Assembly: GCA_026770575.1 (NCBI GenBank) | Contig: MU657217.1 | Location: 125,622-189,621, forward strand | DNA: 64,000 nucleotides | Reading direction: 5' to 3' | Source: Pelagophyceae sp. CCMP2097 | Taxonomy: Eukaryota; Sar; Pelagophyceae | In this document: in pieces, positions 18,751 through 29,355 of the stretch | How positions within the stretch are numbered: the stretch's first letter is position 1 | Layout of the letters: each line of letters opens with the position of its first letter | Position numbers and translations under genes: made by a program | Notes under the pieces: model-generated | Told to the model about the DNA's origin: nothing | Databases searched by the model: none | What the model saw: the letters and a program-made list of their open reading frames with translations, nothing else

Positions 18751-21067
18751 ATGGGCGCGATCGTGTCCATGTTCGTAAAGTCCAACGCCCCGTGAGTCCT
18801 TTGCCAATCGGCTCCGCCTTTCCGACCCCCCTTTAGCATGGCGGACGACCGCGTCATGCGCGCGATGCAGACGTTTCGGCTCTCCGACGCCGAGGTGGCG
18901 CCGCTGTGGGCCGCTTTTCAAGCGTACGACAAGACGCGCAGCGGCGTGCGTGCAGGCTCGAGAGAGCGTTTGAATGCTCTCGACGGTGGCTGGCAGGTCA
19001 TCAGCACGACGGCTTTGTTCTCCGACGTGTTGCACGAGCCGCGGACGCTCTTCACCGACGGCCTGTTCGACCTCGTCGACTCGGCCGACTCCGAGGCGCG
19101 TCGGACCGTCTCGCGGGGTTGCCGACGAGACATCCGACTCTAGGTCATGGACTTTGGCGAATTCGTGGCCTTTGTGACGACGTACTGCTTTTTCGAGATT
19201 CCGGAAATCCTGTCGTATTGTTTTTACGTTTTTGACCGAGAGAAAAATGGGTTCATAATGAAAGACGAGATGACGCTCTTCGTCTCCGCGCTGCACAACA
19301 ACCAGGTGAACACAAACGTGCAGTAAACAACCGCGCCGAGGGAAGCGCAAACGAATAAAAGGCAAAAGAACGCGCCCGGGCCCCCTCGAGGCGGGCAAAA
19401 GAACGCGCCTGGGCCCTCGAGGCGGGCCCTCGCACGACGATCCCTCGAGGCGACCCTCGCACGACGGGCCTCCGAGACGGGCCCTCAAGACGGGCCCTTA
19501 CGACGGGCCCTCAAGACGGGCCCTCTTGACAGTCCCTCTTGACAGGCCCTCTTGACGGGCCCTAGAGATGGTCGTGTAAGACGAGCCCTCGAGACGGTTC
19601 CTCTAGACGAGCCCTCGAGGCGGGCCCTCGCACGAAAGGCCCTCGAGGCGGGCCCTCGCGCGACGGAGTTGACAGTTCCTCTTGATGGGCCCTCTTGACG
19701 GGCCCTCGAGATAGCCCTTCATGACGAGCCCTCGAGACGGTGCTTCAAGACAAGCCCTCGAGACGGCTCCTCGAGACGGTCCCTCAAGTCGGTCCCTTTC
19801 GACGGTCCCTCTATATGGCCCCTCGAGACGGGCCCTCGAGACGGGCCCTCGAAGCGATCCTTTTACAGGCCCTCAAGAAAGTCCTTCAAGACGGTCCCTC
19901 TATATGGCTCCTCGAGACGGTCCCTTCTACGCGCCCTCGAGGCAGTCCTCCTATACGGCCCTTCTATACGGTCCCGCTAGACGGTCCCGCTAGACGGTTC
20001 TTCGAGACGGCCTTATTAGACGGGCCCTCGAGACGGCTCCTCGAGACGGCCCCTTGAGACGCTCCCTTCTACGTGGTCCTCCTCTACGGTCCAGCTGTAC
20101 GGCCCCCTCTGGATGGTCCCTCTCGAGATCCTTCTCGGCGTTTCCTCTCGCCGGCCCCCGTCGAAAATCCCTCTCTTTCTCCGCGCGGACGCATTCGATG
20201 GCAGGACGCTTCCGGACGCAGGTACGCTCTTGACAATCTCAAATTCAAAAAGGACCTCAAGTTCGATTTCGCCGAGTTCACCGCCATGCACCAGGCGTAC
20301 CCGAGCATCCTCTTCCCGGCGTTTCGTTTTCAAAATGCGATGATGGCGGCCATTGGCGGCGAGAAGTGGTGGCGAAGGAAGAAAGCCACTTTGTCCTTCG
20401 CGAAGGAAGCCCAGAACCGCTTAAACCGCAAGCGCGAGCGCAAGCTGCGGCGCAGCGCAATGCGAGATCGCGGGATTCAGATTAGAAGGCACATGGGCTT
20501 TGTGAAATACTACGCCTGCTTCTGGCGGCGCAAGTTCGACTGCCGCGTCCATTCAATCAAAAAGACAGACACCGAGACACGCCCTGGAGACGGGCCCGAG
20601 AGACGCGCCCTCTACATGAGCCTTCGAGACGCGCCCTAGAGACGGTCCCTCTCAACGGTCCTCTACAGACCCAGTGGGTCTCGGCGGTCCCTCGGCCTAT
20701 AGGCGGTCGCGGTCGCCCTAGAGGGCTCTATAGACGGTCCCTATAGACGGTCCTCGACGGCCCCACGGCGGCCGTCTCTGGACGGCCCGTCGCCGGCCCT
20801 CGCCGGCCCGTCTCCGTTCAGACGTGCAGGCCATCAAAACCCGTCGTCTATAGGAACTACTATGCCATCTACCCTCTGGTCTACAAGAAGAAAAAGAAGG
20901 CCAAAAAGGGCGCGGCGTCGCCGACGGTCGTGCCGACGGACTCGAACGCGCCGACGTCGCCGTCGTCGAAGCCCACCACGCCGGGCGGGACGCGGCAGAC
21001 CCCCACCGGCCGCAGCGCAAAATCCTTCGGCTTCGAAGGGCCGACGGACGTCGACGCCTCCCCGTAA
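18751..21067 (+). CDS. EF-hand protein, possibly myristoylated
   Basis: Six exons close in phase: 18751-18791, 18837-18945, 18997-19107, 19144-19305, 20205-20533 and 20854-21067, 321 residues. MGAIVSMFVK is a myristoylation-type start. EF-hand-like helices and loops occur at AAFQAYDKTRSGVISTTALF, DLVDSADSE...DFGEFVAFV and CFYVFDREKNGFIMKDEM; the third has the best loop (D-R-E-K-N-G-F-I-x-x-x-E). A fourth, degenerate hand lies at FKKDLKFDFAEF. Loops 1 and 2 lack some ligands. The C-terminal third is basic (WWRRKK, NRLNRKRERKLRRS) and ends in a Ser/Thr/Pro tail. The layout recalls calcineurin-B/CBL-type sensors with a basic extension. Introns 4 (899 nt) and 5 (320 nt) are mostly minisatellite; the others are 36-51 nt. 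Confidence 0.8.
19370..20130. repeat. Intronic minisatellite, CCCTCGAGACGG family
   Basis: Dozens of imperfect 12-20 base units such as GGGCCCTCGAGACGG, GGCCCTCTTGACG and GGTCCCTCTATATGG fill most of intron 4 of the EF-hand gene. Unit spacing is irregular, often near 18-20. Confidence 0.85.
20570..20825. repeat. Second intronic block of the same minisatellite
   Basis: Units such as GAGACGCGCCCTAGAGACGG and CTATAGACGGTCC in intron 5 of the EF-hand gene are related to the block in intron 4. Confidence 0.75.
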
Positions 21068-21802
21068 TCACACTTATCCCTTGCTTATAGATCCACCCTG
21101 GGTCTTGGTATGCCCGCCGATCCGTTGCGAAGAGAGGCCGGGAGGCCCGGTGCCTCGAAGGGCGTTCTCACACGATAGAGACGTCATTGCCTTGCAACGG
21201 CGCGCGACGGAATCCGTCGGAATGCGTCGCGGCGCGACGGAATCCGTCGCGGCGCGACGGAATCCGTCGGGAATCCATTGCGTCTTGCGTAATCCAACGG
21301 CCCGCGCACGGTCGCTTCTATTAAAAGTGAGTGCGTACGATTGGCGCGGACATTCTGCAAAAGGAATCGTCGCCGAGAGTCACAGAGTCAGCGTCGGCGG
21401 AAGGTCCCAAGGACCACCGCCGCTTCTCGCTTCGTCGGCCGCGCACCCGGCGTGCGCGATGGCCCGAAACGCCGCAGCTTTGTTGGGCGTGGTGTGAGCT
21501 CCAGAATCGTAAATTGGAAAAAGATTTGAAAAAGGAAAGGCGGAAAGCCGTGACTATTTGACCCGGTCATTGAACTGTCACTCGTCGGCCACGACTCGCT
21601 TGGTTGAGTTTAGCCACGCGTCGCAGGGTCCAAACGGCCCGGCGCGGTACTCGGACGCCCGCACGCGCCCGCACGTGCCGAGGCCCGAAAACGCAGGCGC
21701 CGCGCCCGATCGTTTAGCGCCGCCGGAGGACCGAGTCGCCAGGGCCGCATTTTAAGCGTCGGGAGCTTTAGCGCTTAGGTGCTTTAGCGGTCGGTCGGCA
21801 GG
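21068..21802. other. Intergenic with short tandem repeats
   Basis: Between the EF-hand stop and the H+-ATPase start. At about 21198-21275 there are three copies of GCGCGACGGAATCCGTCG, an internally palindromic unit (CGACGGAATCCGTCG). Near 21500-21560 is a moderately AT-rich stretch. No frame with a domain was found. The ATPase promoter is probably in the last 200 bases, which contain a repeated GCTTTAGCG motif (21769-21790). Confidence 0.4.
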
Positions 21803-24499
21803 ATGGTGTCCTCGCAGTCGGACCTGACGAAGGCGGCGGCGGAGGCGGCGGTCGAGCCGAATTTGGATGGTTTGACCACTGCCGAGGCGGACGCTTTGAT
21901 GGTGCTCTGGGGCCCCAATTCCGTGCCCAAGATCGAGGTGCCGCTGTGGAAGCTGTTTGGCCGGCAGTTCGTCGGGACGATGCCCGTCATGCTCGAGCTC
22001 GCGGCGTTTGCGGCGTTTGCGGTGGCGGACTTTACCGACGCGGGCGTTTTGCTCTCGATGGTCATCCTGAACTCTTGCCTAGGCTTCCACGAGCAATTAA
22101 AGGCCAAGGAGGCTCTCGACGAGTTGACGGACCGCCTCGAGGCAAAGGTCTCCGTGAAGCGCGACGGCAAGACGCAGCGTTTAGATGTCTCCCAGTTGGT
22201 GCCCGGGGACATTATTTACGTCTGCGGCGGCGACCAGGTGCCCGCCGACGTGGAGTGGCTCAAGGGCGACACTTTACCGGTGGACACGGCCGCTTTGACG
22301 GGCGAGTCGATGCCGCGCAAGTACCCTTCCGCCGCGTACGGCCGCGAGATTATGTCGGGGTGCACGGTCATGGCGGGCGGCGCGTACTGCCGCGTGCACC
22401 GCACGGGTCTCAACACGGAGATGGGCGAGAGCATGGCCGCCATCGCCGCGGACCGCGCCGGGGGCATCGAGGTCTCGGTGTTCGAGCAGCGCGTCTTGAC
22501 GGCGATGCAGTACATCATCGCCGCGACGGTGCTTATCGTGGCCATCGTCTGCTACGTCGATGGCGTCGTCCGGGACAACTTCTTCAACGGCGAGCTCGTC
22601 GAGACGGTTTTGATCGGCCTCTCCATCATCATCGCAGCCATCCCCATCGCTTTACCGCTGATTTTGCAGGTGACGATGGCCATTGGCGCGGGCACGATGG
22701 CGCGCGACCACTCGTCCATCGTCACCAGAACGGCGGCTCTCCAAGACATTGCGGCCATGGAGGTCCTCTGCTCGGACAAGACGGGCACGCTGACGACTGC
22801 CAAGATGAGCGTGCTGGTGGAAAAGTCGGTGGCGTTTTCGGGCTTTACGCAGCGCGAGGTTTTGCAGTTTGCCCGCCTCTCCGCAAACGTCGACAAGGCC
22901 GAGGACCCCATCGACCGCGCCGTTTGTGCTGCTTACGACGCGGAGTTTGTCGCCGGGGGGGCGGACGACGTTGTTCAGCAGTACTCGATTGATCAGGAGT
23001 TTGGCTTTAACGCTGAACTCAAACGCATGGTCATGGTCGTCACGAAACTAGCCGACGGCTCCGAGTACACCATTTCAAAGGGTCTGGTCTCAAAGGTGTT
23101 GGACACGGCCAACGACGGCGCCGACTCGGGCGAGCTCCAGTGGCAGTGCGCCGACTACGCCGCCGTCTCGAAGCAGGTGAGCGAGGCCGACTTCAAACTT
23201 TCGAAAGCGGGGTACAAGACCATCGCCGTCGCGGTACGCAAGGGAGACGGCCCGATGGAGTTCTGCGGCCTGCTGCCCATGCTGGACCCGCCTCGCTTCG
23301 ACACCATGTCGACGATCGAGTCGCTGAACGGCGCGGGCGTCGAAGTGAAGATGATCACGGGCGACCACTTGAACGTCGCGAAGGAGACGTGCCGCCTCAT
23401 CGGCCTGGACGCCATCGACGTCTTCTCCGCCGAGTCGTGCCGCGGGGCGGACGTGACGACGTCGAAGCGCATCCGCCAGGCGTCTGGCTTCGCGCAGGTT
23501 TTGCCGCGCGACAAGCGCGAAATCGTCCAGCGGCTGCAGACGGACCACGACCTCATCGTGGGCATGACGGGCGACGGCGTCAACGACGCACCGGCGCTGT
23601 CGGCGGCGCAGTGCGGCATCGCCGTCGACGGGGCCACGGACGCCGCCAAGAACGCCGCGGCGATCGTTTTGACGTCCCCGGGCCTCTCGGCCATCTTCGG
23701 CGCCGTGGTCGAGTCGCGCAAGATCTTCGCTCGACTTCGGTCGTACATCACGTACCGGTTTGCCGCGACGATCCACGTCGTGTCGTACTTGTCCATCCTC
23801 TCCCTTGCCTACCGCTGCCAGGTCAAGCCTCTGTTCGTCATCATCCTCGCTCTGGCCAACGACTTGTCGATGATGCCCGTCGCCGAGGACAACGCCATCC
23901 CGGCTGCCATGCCCGTCAAGCCCGAGGTGGCCAAGATGCTCGGCCTCGCCGCGACGTACGGCTTCGTCATGTGCGGCACTTCGCTGATCTTCTACACGCT
24001 GATCACCACCGACGGCCTCCTCAGCCGCGGCGAAGACCTGCTCGGGCCGCCCGGTGGGCACGCTTTGTGCTCGCAGTACGTTCAGTCGGCCGTCTTTCTC
24101 CAAATCTCCATCATCGCCGAGCTTCTCATCTTCTCCACGCGCGCCCCAAACACGTTCTTCTTCCTCTCCAAGCCTTCGTACGCCTTGATGACGACGACTT
24201 TCTTGGCTTCCGTGATAGCGACGATTTTGACGGTGGAAGTCACGGGTTTCGGCGACCTCACCTTCTCCGACGTTTGCGGCATTTGGGCCTTTGACTTTGT
24301 CGTCATCCTCATCTGCGACATTTCCAAGCTGGGCTACAACAAGATTTTTATCTCCGACGATACGTTTGCCTGCATGCCGGGGATGGGCGGAGACGAGAAG
24401 AACCCCCTCGACATGCTCAAGAAGATGTCGTCCGGCAACCTCACCGAGCAGCCCACCGCCTCGACGCCCCTCCTCGCGAAGACCGCCGGCAACGTATGA
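21803..24499 (+). CDS. Plasma-membrane type P3A H+-ATPase
   Basis: One intronless frame of 898 residues. All P-type ATPase signatures are present: actuator LTGES at about 165-169, PIALP in TM4 at about 281, the phosphorylated Asp in CSDKTGTLT at about 325, MITGDH at about 517, and the hinge MTGDGVNDAPAL at about 588-599. TM6 has LALANDLSMMPVAED with an Asp near 687 at the position used for proton transport in plant and fungal pumps (ND-x(3,4)-M context). The N-terminus is short and the C-terminal tail after TM10 is about 50 residues, shorter than the plant autoinhibitory domain, ending STPLLAK. It should export protons with ATP at the plasma membrane or a vacuole-like membrane. A Na+-pumping role is the alternative. 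Being intronless among intron-bearing neighbours is notable. Confidence 0.93.
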   Translation: MVSSQSDLTKAAAEAAVEPNLDGLTTAEADALMVLWGPNSVPKIEVPLWKLFGRQFVGTMPVMLELAAFAAFAVADFTDAGVLLSMVILNSCLGFHEQLKAKEALDELTDRLEAKVSVKRDGKTQRLDVSQLVPGDIIYVCGGDQVPADVEWLKGDTLPVDTAALTGESMPRKYPSAAYGREIMSGCTVMAGGAYCRVHRTGLNTEMGESMAAIAADRAGGIEVSVFEQRVLTAMQYIIAATVLIVAIVCYVDGVVRDNFFNGELVETVLIGLSIIIAAIPIALPLILQVTMAIGAGTMARDHSSIVTRTAALQDIAAMEVLCSDKTGTLTTAKMSVLVEKSVAFSGFTQREVLQFARLSANVDKAEDPIDRAVCAAYDAEFVAGGADDVVQQYSIDQEFGFNAELKRMVMVVTKLADGSEYTISKGLVSKVLDTANDGADSGELQWQCADYAAVSKQVSEADFKLSKAGYKTIAVAVRKGDGPMEFCGLLPMLDPPRFDTMSTIESLNGAGVEVKMITGDHLNVAKETCRLIGLDAIDVFSAESCRGADVTTSKRIRQASGFAQVLPRDKREIVQRLQTDHDLIVGMTGDGVNDAPALSAAQCGIAVDGATDAAKNAAAIVLTSPGLSAIFGAVVESRKIFARLRSYITYRFAATIHVVSYLSILSLAYRCQVKPLFVIILALANDLSMMPVAEDNAIPAAMPVKPEVAKMLGLAATYGFVMCGTSLIFYTLITTDGLLSRGEDLLGPPGGHALCSQYVQSAVFLQISIIAELLIFSTRAPNTFFFLSKPSYALMTTTFLASVIATILTVEVTGFGDLTFSDVCGIWAFDFVVILICDISKLGYNKIFISDDTFACMPGMGGDEKNPLDMLKKMSSGNLTEQPTASTPLLAKTAGNV

Positions 24500-24810
24500 G
24501 CGGACCGCGGAAGCCTCGGGACGATACGCGCCGAAGGCGCCGTCGACTAACACACAATTTTCCGAGACTCACTCCCTCCGTGCTTGCTTAGAATCCACCC
24601 TGCGGGGAGGGCTTGTCGGTAGATGGCTTCTCGGCAGGCGCGGGTGCCAGTCATCGGCTTGGATTGCGTCAGTCATCGGCTTGGATTGCAGCGCGGCCTC
24701 TCGCAAGGAGGCCGCGCCGGTACCTCCTCGCCGCTTGGCCGTCCCAGGCCATCCGATAGGCACTGCCACGACGAGACGCGTGCACGGAGTGGCGTCGGAT
24801 TGTACAATAT

Positions 24811-25776
24811 TTATGAAATGGAGCACCGCCGCTTTTCGTCCGTTTGCGGCGGCACGGGCCCGAGCTTGCCGTCGAACTGCCTGCGCTGGTCCGAGCGCAG
24901 CTGCCGCCGCTGCGCGCGGCAGTCTTCCAGAGCCAGCCGTAAAGACTTGTCAGCAGGCTCGGCTTTCACAGCCTACGCGCAGCGACGTTCGCGGAGACCG
25001 AATTCGGCAGGGCGCCGCCGCGACGCACTGCTTTGAGATCCTCTTCGGCCTCGTCGTAGAGGCCTATAGTCCATGAATCGCCGCCGGTTGGGCCTGATCC
25101 AAACGCACCCATTTGAAGCCGCGCCTTGGCGCGCCAGTACAGCGCCTTGGTCTTCCACTCGAGGCCGAACTCGTCGCAGGCCTCGATGCACGCGTCTGTG
25201 TGCGCCTTGGCCGTTCCGAGGTCGCCTAACAACGCGTGAAGAGGGACGCTTGGAACCGTCCGACTCCTCTCGCCATATGCAGCAAGCACGCATCATCGAC
25301 AACCGCATCGTCAGAACGACGCATCCTCAGAACATCATCAGAACAACACGCGCACCGCCCGTTTTAAGTAGGCACTGCGCCATGTTCAGCCGGACCGGCG
25401 TCTGCGCCTCGTACGTCGCCTTTTGGTGCGCCTCCGTCATCTCGATCTTCAGAAATGCCAGGTCGAAGTCGACTTGCCTAAGAATGCGGCGTCCGCGGAC
25501 GTCACAATCCAGCGTCACGTACCAAAACGCTCTTTCGTACGCAAACAGCGCCTCTGCGTGTTCGCCGGCGCTGAAGCGTGAATTGCCGAGGGAGCGGAGG
25601 ACCTTGGACGCGGCGAGCCGGGTCTCGAAGACGGCGCCCCGCGGCGCTGCGAGCTGCTGCGCCTCCGTATACTTCTCTTCGACCCAGTCGCCCGGCACGC
25701 CGCTCAAAGCGTCGTCCGTCGCCTCCTTCTGCAGGTCCACCTCCTCGTCGTAGAGCATGTCGGAGCGGTCCGCCAT
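24811..25776 (-). CDS. TPR-repeat protein (FKBP/immunophilin-like TPR domain)
   Basis: Four exons close exactly: 25776-25356, 25225-25109, 25063-25029 and 24972-24811, 244 residues. Three TPR-like helical pairs are visible: VLRSLGNSRFSAGEHAEALF, VRLNMAQCLLKTGGDLGTAK, and KALYWRAKARLQMGLYDEAE, followed by a capping helix and a basic tail (SLRLALEDCRAQRRQLRS). This is the architecture of the C-terminal TPR domain of large immunophilins, but no peptidyl-prolyl isomerase domain is present. TPR domains dock to Hsp90/Hsp70 tails or other peptides. Introns are 130, 45 and 56 nt and all three donors begin GTGCG. Start chosen at the first ATG (MADRSDMLYDEE). Confidence 0.8.
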
Positions 25777-25833
25777 GGCCAAGGTTGTTCTCCGCCGCGC
25801 GCGTGTCAGGTTATCGCTGAACTAACTATTTAG

Positions 25834-25946
25834 GCGATATTTACTTTAATCCGAGTCGATCAAACAGTCGGCGCGGCCCCGGGAGGGCAGGCGAAGCGCA
25901 GGGAGCAGAGAAACGGGAGAGCGCGAAGAGAAGCGGCGGGCGGTGA
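25834..25946. promoter_or_regulatory. Dispersed upstream block, copy A
   Basis: About 110 bases starting 58 bases upstream of the TPR gene start (minus strand). The gene-proximal end is AT-rich (GCGATATTTACTTTAA) and continues through GATCAAACAGTCGGCGCGG into a GC-rich part with GGGAGAGCGCGAAGAGAAGC. An almost identical block occurs inverted at 40934-41031, 67 bases upstream of the Mpv17-family start, in the same orientation relative to its gene. I infer a shared promoter segment or mobile element. Confidence 0.6.
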
Positions 25947-26514
25947 TAACCAAACGGGAGCTCCTGCCCCTCGGCCCACACCGATGCCTCCCCGCCCGGA
26001 AGGCCCGCGGGCGTCGGAGCCCGCGGGCGTCGGAGCCCGCCCGCAGCCCTTGGTGGGTCGGAGTTTTCGGCTTATGAATCGTCGTCCCAGGCCGGCCGGG
26101 CCGCCGTCGAGCGCGGGCCCGTCGAGCGCGGGTCCCGCTTCGGTGCGGCAGTCGGGCCGCCCACGTGATGGGCGAGGCGGCACGTGCGGCGAGGCAGAGG
26201 TGCGTGGAAGCAGCTGCGAGGCGGAGGAAGCGCGGTGATGCGTGAGAGCCGTCTGCGGCTGCGACGTAAGCAAGGAGGCTGCGACGTGAGCAAGGAGCCG
26301 ACGTCGAGAGGCCGAGGTCCGAGAGGCCCGGCGCCCCGGGACGACGCGGCGCGCGCTGAAACGCACGATGCGGCGCGTCGGATGATAGGGCCCCGCATGG
26401 GGCCGAGAGCTCATTACTATCTAAGCTCTGTACAATTGTATGGCTCCCTAGCGTTGCGAAGACGGTCCGTCCACGCCGACGGGCCGTTTGGCCGTTTGGC
26501 CAGCGTATACGCCG
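25947..26514. other. Intergenic, one TACAATTGTA palindrome
   Basis: GC-rich sequence with overlapping non-coding frames. An exact TACAATTGTA lies at 26431-26440 within TCATTACTATCTAAGCTCTG-flanked AT-richer DNA, about 75 bases beyond the hydrolase stop. A direct repeat GGCGTCGGAGCCCGC occurs twice near 26008-26042. Confidence 0.45.
26431..26440. repeat. TACAATTGTA palindrome
   Basis: Exact copy of the 10-base palindrome also found at 4034, 4070, 51731 and 61186. Confidence 0.7.
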
Positions 26515-27575
26515 TCAGTAGTGCTCTGGCCGGTATCTTTTCGATTCGTTCTTCCGGTGCGCCTGGCGCTTCTCGTCGAGCCATGCGAGAATTGAATCTA
26601 GACCGTCGTCGGTGAACTCGTGTTGTGCCCAAGCCGCATTGAGCACTTCGCTCATCCTCGACACATCGGCGCCAAACGAGTCCTCGTCCACTGAAATAAA
26701 AGGCCTTAAAACGGCGCGCCAGCCGGACTTGCGCGGGTCGTCGAGGAGCAGGCCTTGGGCGTCGACGAGGCCAGCTCGGAGTAAAGCGGCGACGCACTCC
26801 TCAGCGACTTTCACGGACAGCGCCGCCTGCGTGCCGCCGTAGCCGAGGCGCTTCGTCAGCGCCGCCACGGTCACCGGCGACGGCGAGACGACGACCTCTT
26901 CGGCGTCGACGCCCGCCGCTTTCAGGTCGAAGACCTGCTTCTTGATCGCCCGCGCCCGCTGCCGGTCCCGGACGCCCATGTGCACGAAGCGCACCGGCGC
27001 GTGCTGCGGCGAAAACGAATCGCCGGACGACGGCATCACTTGCGAGACGGCGCCCACGAGGCCCGGCCTAGAAAGAGCCTTTGGACGCACCCGCCTCGCT
27101 CACTCGCCTGGTCTTGCGTTTGCCAACTCGACGCGGTTTCTCACAGCGCCGTCGCCAGCGCGCCGCCCGACGACGCCCCGAGAGCGGCCACGGGCAGCCT
27201 CAGGTTGCCGAGCTGCGCGTCGACGTGCTGGACGGCGCGCCAGACGCGCGGCACGTCCGTGTTGATTCGCCAGCAGCGGTTGCGCAGGCGGTCGAACGAA
27301 GAGACGGCGACGACTGCCCAATTGTGTTCCAAAAGAGCTCCGACGATCTGCGTCTCAATAGGCAGCCCGATGCACTCCGCGCACCCTTTTCCGGTGGGCC
27401 ACGCGTCCGTCGCCGAGTGGCTGCAGCCGTGCGCGATTACGACGATGCCAGTCGGATGTTTTGGGGCCTGCCACACGATTTCCAAGTCATCGTCCAAAAT
27501 CTCGCGCTTGCCCTCGAGCACCGCCGCGCCGACCGCGCACCATAAGCCGACCACGGCCGCCCGGGCGAGTCGCAT
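26515..27575 (-). CDS. Alpha/beta-hydrolase fold protein, secretory start
   Basis: Exons 27575-27145 and 27067-26515 close in phase (CT/G) over a 77-nt intron to 327 residues. The N-terminus MRLARAAVVGLWCAVGAAVL is a signal-peptide-like helix. The alpha/beta-hydrolase core shows a first strand with an oxyanion-type HG (GIVVIAHGCSH), the nucleophile elbow ALGASSGG (Gly-x-Ser-x-Gly) near residue 136, and a later strand VRFVHMGVRD that would carry the acid Asp. The catalytic His is not obvious. Cys residues after the HG motif (CSH, CAEC) suggest a disulfide, in line with secretion. Substrate unknown. The C-terminal 100 residues are helical and unlike typical lipases. Confidence 0.65.
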
Positions 27576-27700
27576 CGCGACGCGCGCGAAAGGCTCCAAG
27601 CTCGTCCCTCGGACGTCCGACGACTCGGCCGAGCTCGCGGCGCGGCCGTGCACGTGATCTGGAAATTTATGTCTTTCGCTAAAAAAGATCCAAGAGGATC

Positions 27701-28996
27701 CTAACAAATCTTTCGGGTCGACCGAACTTTCGACTCAAAACGCGGGCGGTCGCGTCGCCACCAATGCCATGATCGGATTGCGAGCCGAAAAACATAGACT
27801 GCGAATCGAACTGCCATGGAAATTATTAGAGGGCTCCCCGTCACGACGCACGTGCCGTCGGGCGAGAACGCGCAGCATTCGACGGCTTCGGTGTGTCCCT
27901 CGAGCGTCGCCTGCAGCGCGCCCGTCTCGGCGTCCCACAGCCGCGCCGTCCTGTCCCAGCTCGCCGACACGATGCGCTTGCCGTCGGGCGAGAACGCGCA
28001 GCTGTCGACGACGCCCGTGTGCCCTTTGAGCGTCTTCTGCAGCGCGCCCGTCTCGGTGTCCCAGAGCCGCACCGTCTTGTCGAAGCTCGCCATCACGATG
28101 CGCTTGCCGTCGGGCGAGAACGCACAGCACCAGACGACGCCCGTGTGCCCCGCGAGCGTCAGCAGCAGCGCGCCCGTCTCGGCGTCCCAGAGCTCCGCCG
28201 TCCTGCTCCCGTTCGCGGTCACGACGCGCTCGCCGTTGGGGGAGAACGGGCAGCTCATGACGATGCCGTCTTGACAATCGAGCTTCAGCAGCAGCGCGCC
28301 CGTCTCGGCGTCCCAGAGCTNNNNNNNNNNGCGCTCGCCGTTGGGGGAGAACGGGCAGCTCATGACGATGCCGTCTTGACAATCGAGCTTCAGCAGCAGC
28401 GCGCCCGTCTCGGCGTCCCAGAGCTGCGCAAACCCGACGTAGCTTCCCGTCGCTATGCGCGTGCCGTCGGGCGAGAACGCGCAGCACAAGACGTAGCCGG
28501 TGTGCCCCTCGAGCGTCAGCAGCAGCGCGCCCGTCTCGGTGTCCCAGAGCCGCGCCGTCCCGTCGCGGCTCGCCGTCACGAGGCGCTTGCCGTCGGGCGA
28601 GAACGCGCAGCTGTTGACGGTGTCGATGTGCCCCTCGAGCGTCGCCTGCAGCGCGCCCGTCTTGGCGTCCCATAGCCGCGCCGTTGAGTCGCTGCTCGCC
28701 GTCACGAGGCGCTTGCCGTCGGGCGAGAACGCGCAGCTCTTGATCACGCCGGTGTGCCCCTTGAGGAGTGCGGTGCCCTTGAGGATCCGGTCCTTCCAGA
28801 TGATTTTGCGCGCGACCGGCGCCACGACGCGCGCATTTTGAGCGACTCGTCGCGTCACGAGGAGCGCGTTGGGTGATGCCGCCAGCCGCAGGATGAGCGC
28901 GAGGAGGTCGCTCAGCTCAAACACTTCGAGGGCCGGCGCAGCAAAGTCGGCCGGCCGCGACTTGACGGCTCGCGCGGCCTCGTCGGCGGCGTCCAT
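27701..28996 (-). CDS. WD40-repeat protein with nearly identical repeats
   Basis: The frame from the ATG at 28996 to 27701 encodes about 431 residues including the gap. After about 60 residues with a helix (LLALILRLAASPNALLVTRR) there are eight WD40 units of the form GHTGVxxSCAFSPDGKRLVTAS followed by RLWDAETGALLxTL. The units are far more alike than in old propellers, down to DNA level, so they were recently amplified or homogenised. Ten undetermined bases at 28321-28330 split two units that are otherwise identical, so the true copy number is unknown. The last 40 residues lose the repeat. Eight or more blades suggest one propeller plus extra units, serving as a binding scaffold. A paralogue lies at 39695-40496. 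Confidence 0.8.
   Translation of the reverse strand: MDAADEAARAVKSRPADFAAPALEVFELSDLLALILRLAASPNALLVTRRVAQNARVVAPVARKIIWKDRILKGTALLKGHTGVIKSCAFSPDGKRLVTASSDSTARLWDAKTGALQATLEGHIDTVNSCAFSPDGKRLVTASRDGTARLWDTETGALLLTLEGHTGYVLCCAFSPDGTRIATGSYVGFAQLWDAETGALLLKLDCQDGIVMSCPFSPNGERXXXXLWDAETGALLLKLDCQDGIVMSCPFSPNGERVVTANGSRTAELWDAETGALLLTLAGHTGVVWCCAFSPDGKRIVMASFDKTVRLWDTETGALQKTLKGHTGVVDSCAFSPDGKRIVSASWDRTARLWDAETGALQATLEGHTEAVECCAFSPDGTCVVTGSPLIISMAVRFAVYVFRLAIRSWHWWRRDRPRFESKVRSTRKIC
28321..28330. other. Assembly gap (10 N)
   Basis: Ten undetermined bases inside the WD40 gene. About 90 bases to the left and right of the gap are identical, the usual picture of a repeat the assembler could not span. 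Confidence 0.95.
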
Positions 28997-29355
28997 GCGC
29001 GCGCCACGGCAGGCCAGCGCCCTCGCCCCGGGGGAAGCTCGGCGCGCCGTCGAGCACGCTTACTTTTTTTCTTCATGAACTCGATGAAGCGGACGAAATC
29101 GGACGGACATTCGAACATCGAATAGATCCATCACCCTACCGGGCGAGGTCCCGTCGTACCCGGCGTGCTCCGCTGGCTCCTGCGGATCTCGCGCGCATTC
29201 GACCGCTGCGTTGCGGCCCGCCGTCTGCGGAGTCGCGCGAGGCCCGGCTTTCGCACGCGGCGTTCGGGGGGGCGGCCGAGGCATCGACGGTCAAAAGGCG
29301 ACGACGCGTCCTCAGTCGCAGAGCGCCTTTTTTAGAAGAGGCCGGGAGTTGCGCG
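28997..29355. other. Intergenic, no supported gene
   Basis: Upstream of the WD40 gene and downstream of the DPRAAML gene, both on the minus strand. Short frames without domains. A TTTTTTTCTTC run at 29062-29073 is the only AT-rich feature. Confidence 0.4.

Noticed and set aside
20573..21067. Separate gene for the last EF-hand exons
   Set aside because: The exon at 20854 joins the preceding exon in exact phase and continues its basic sequence.
23090..24553. 487-residue minus-strand frame
   Set aside because: Antisense shadow of the P-type ATPase, whose motifs are unambiguous on the plus strand.
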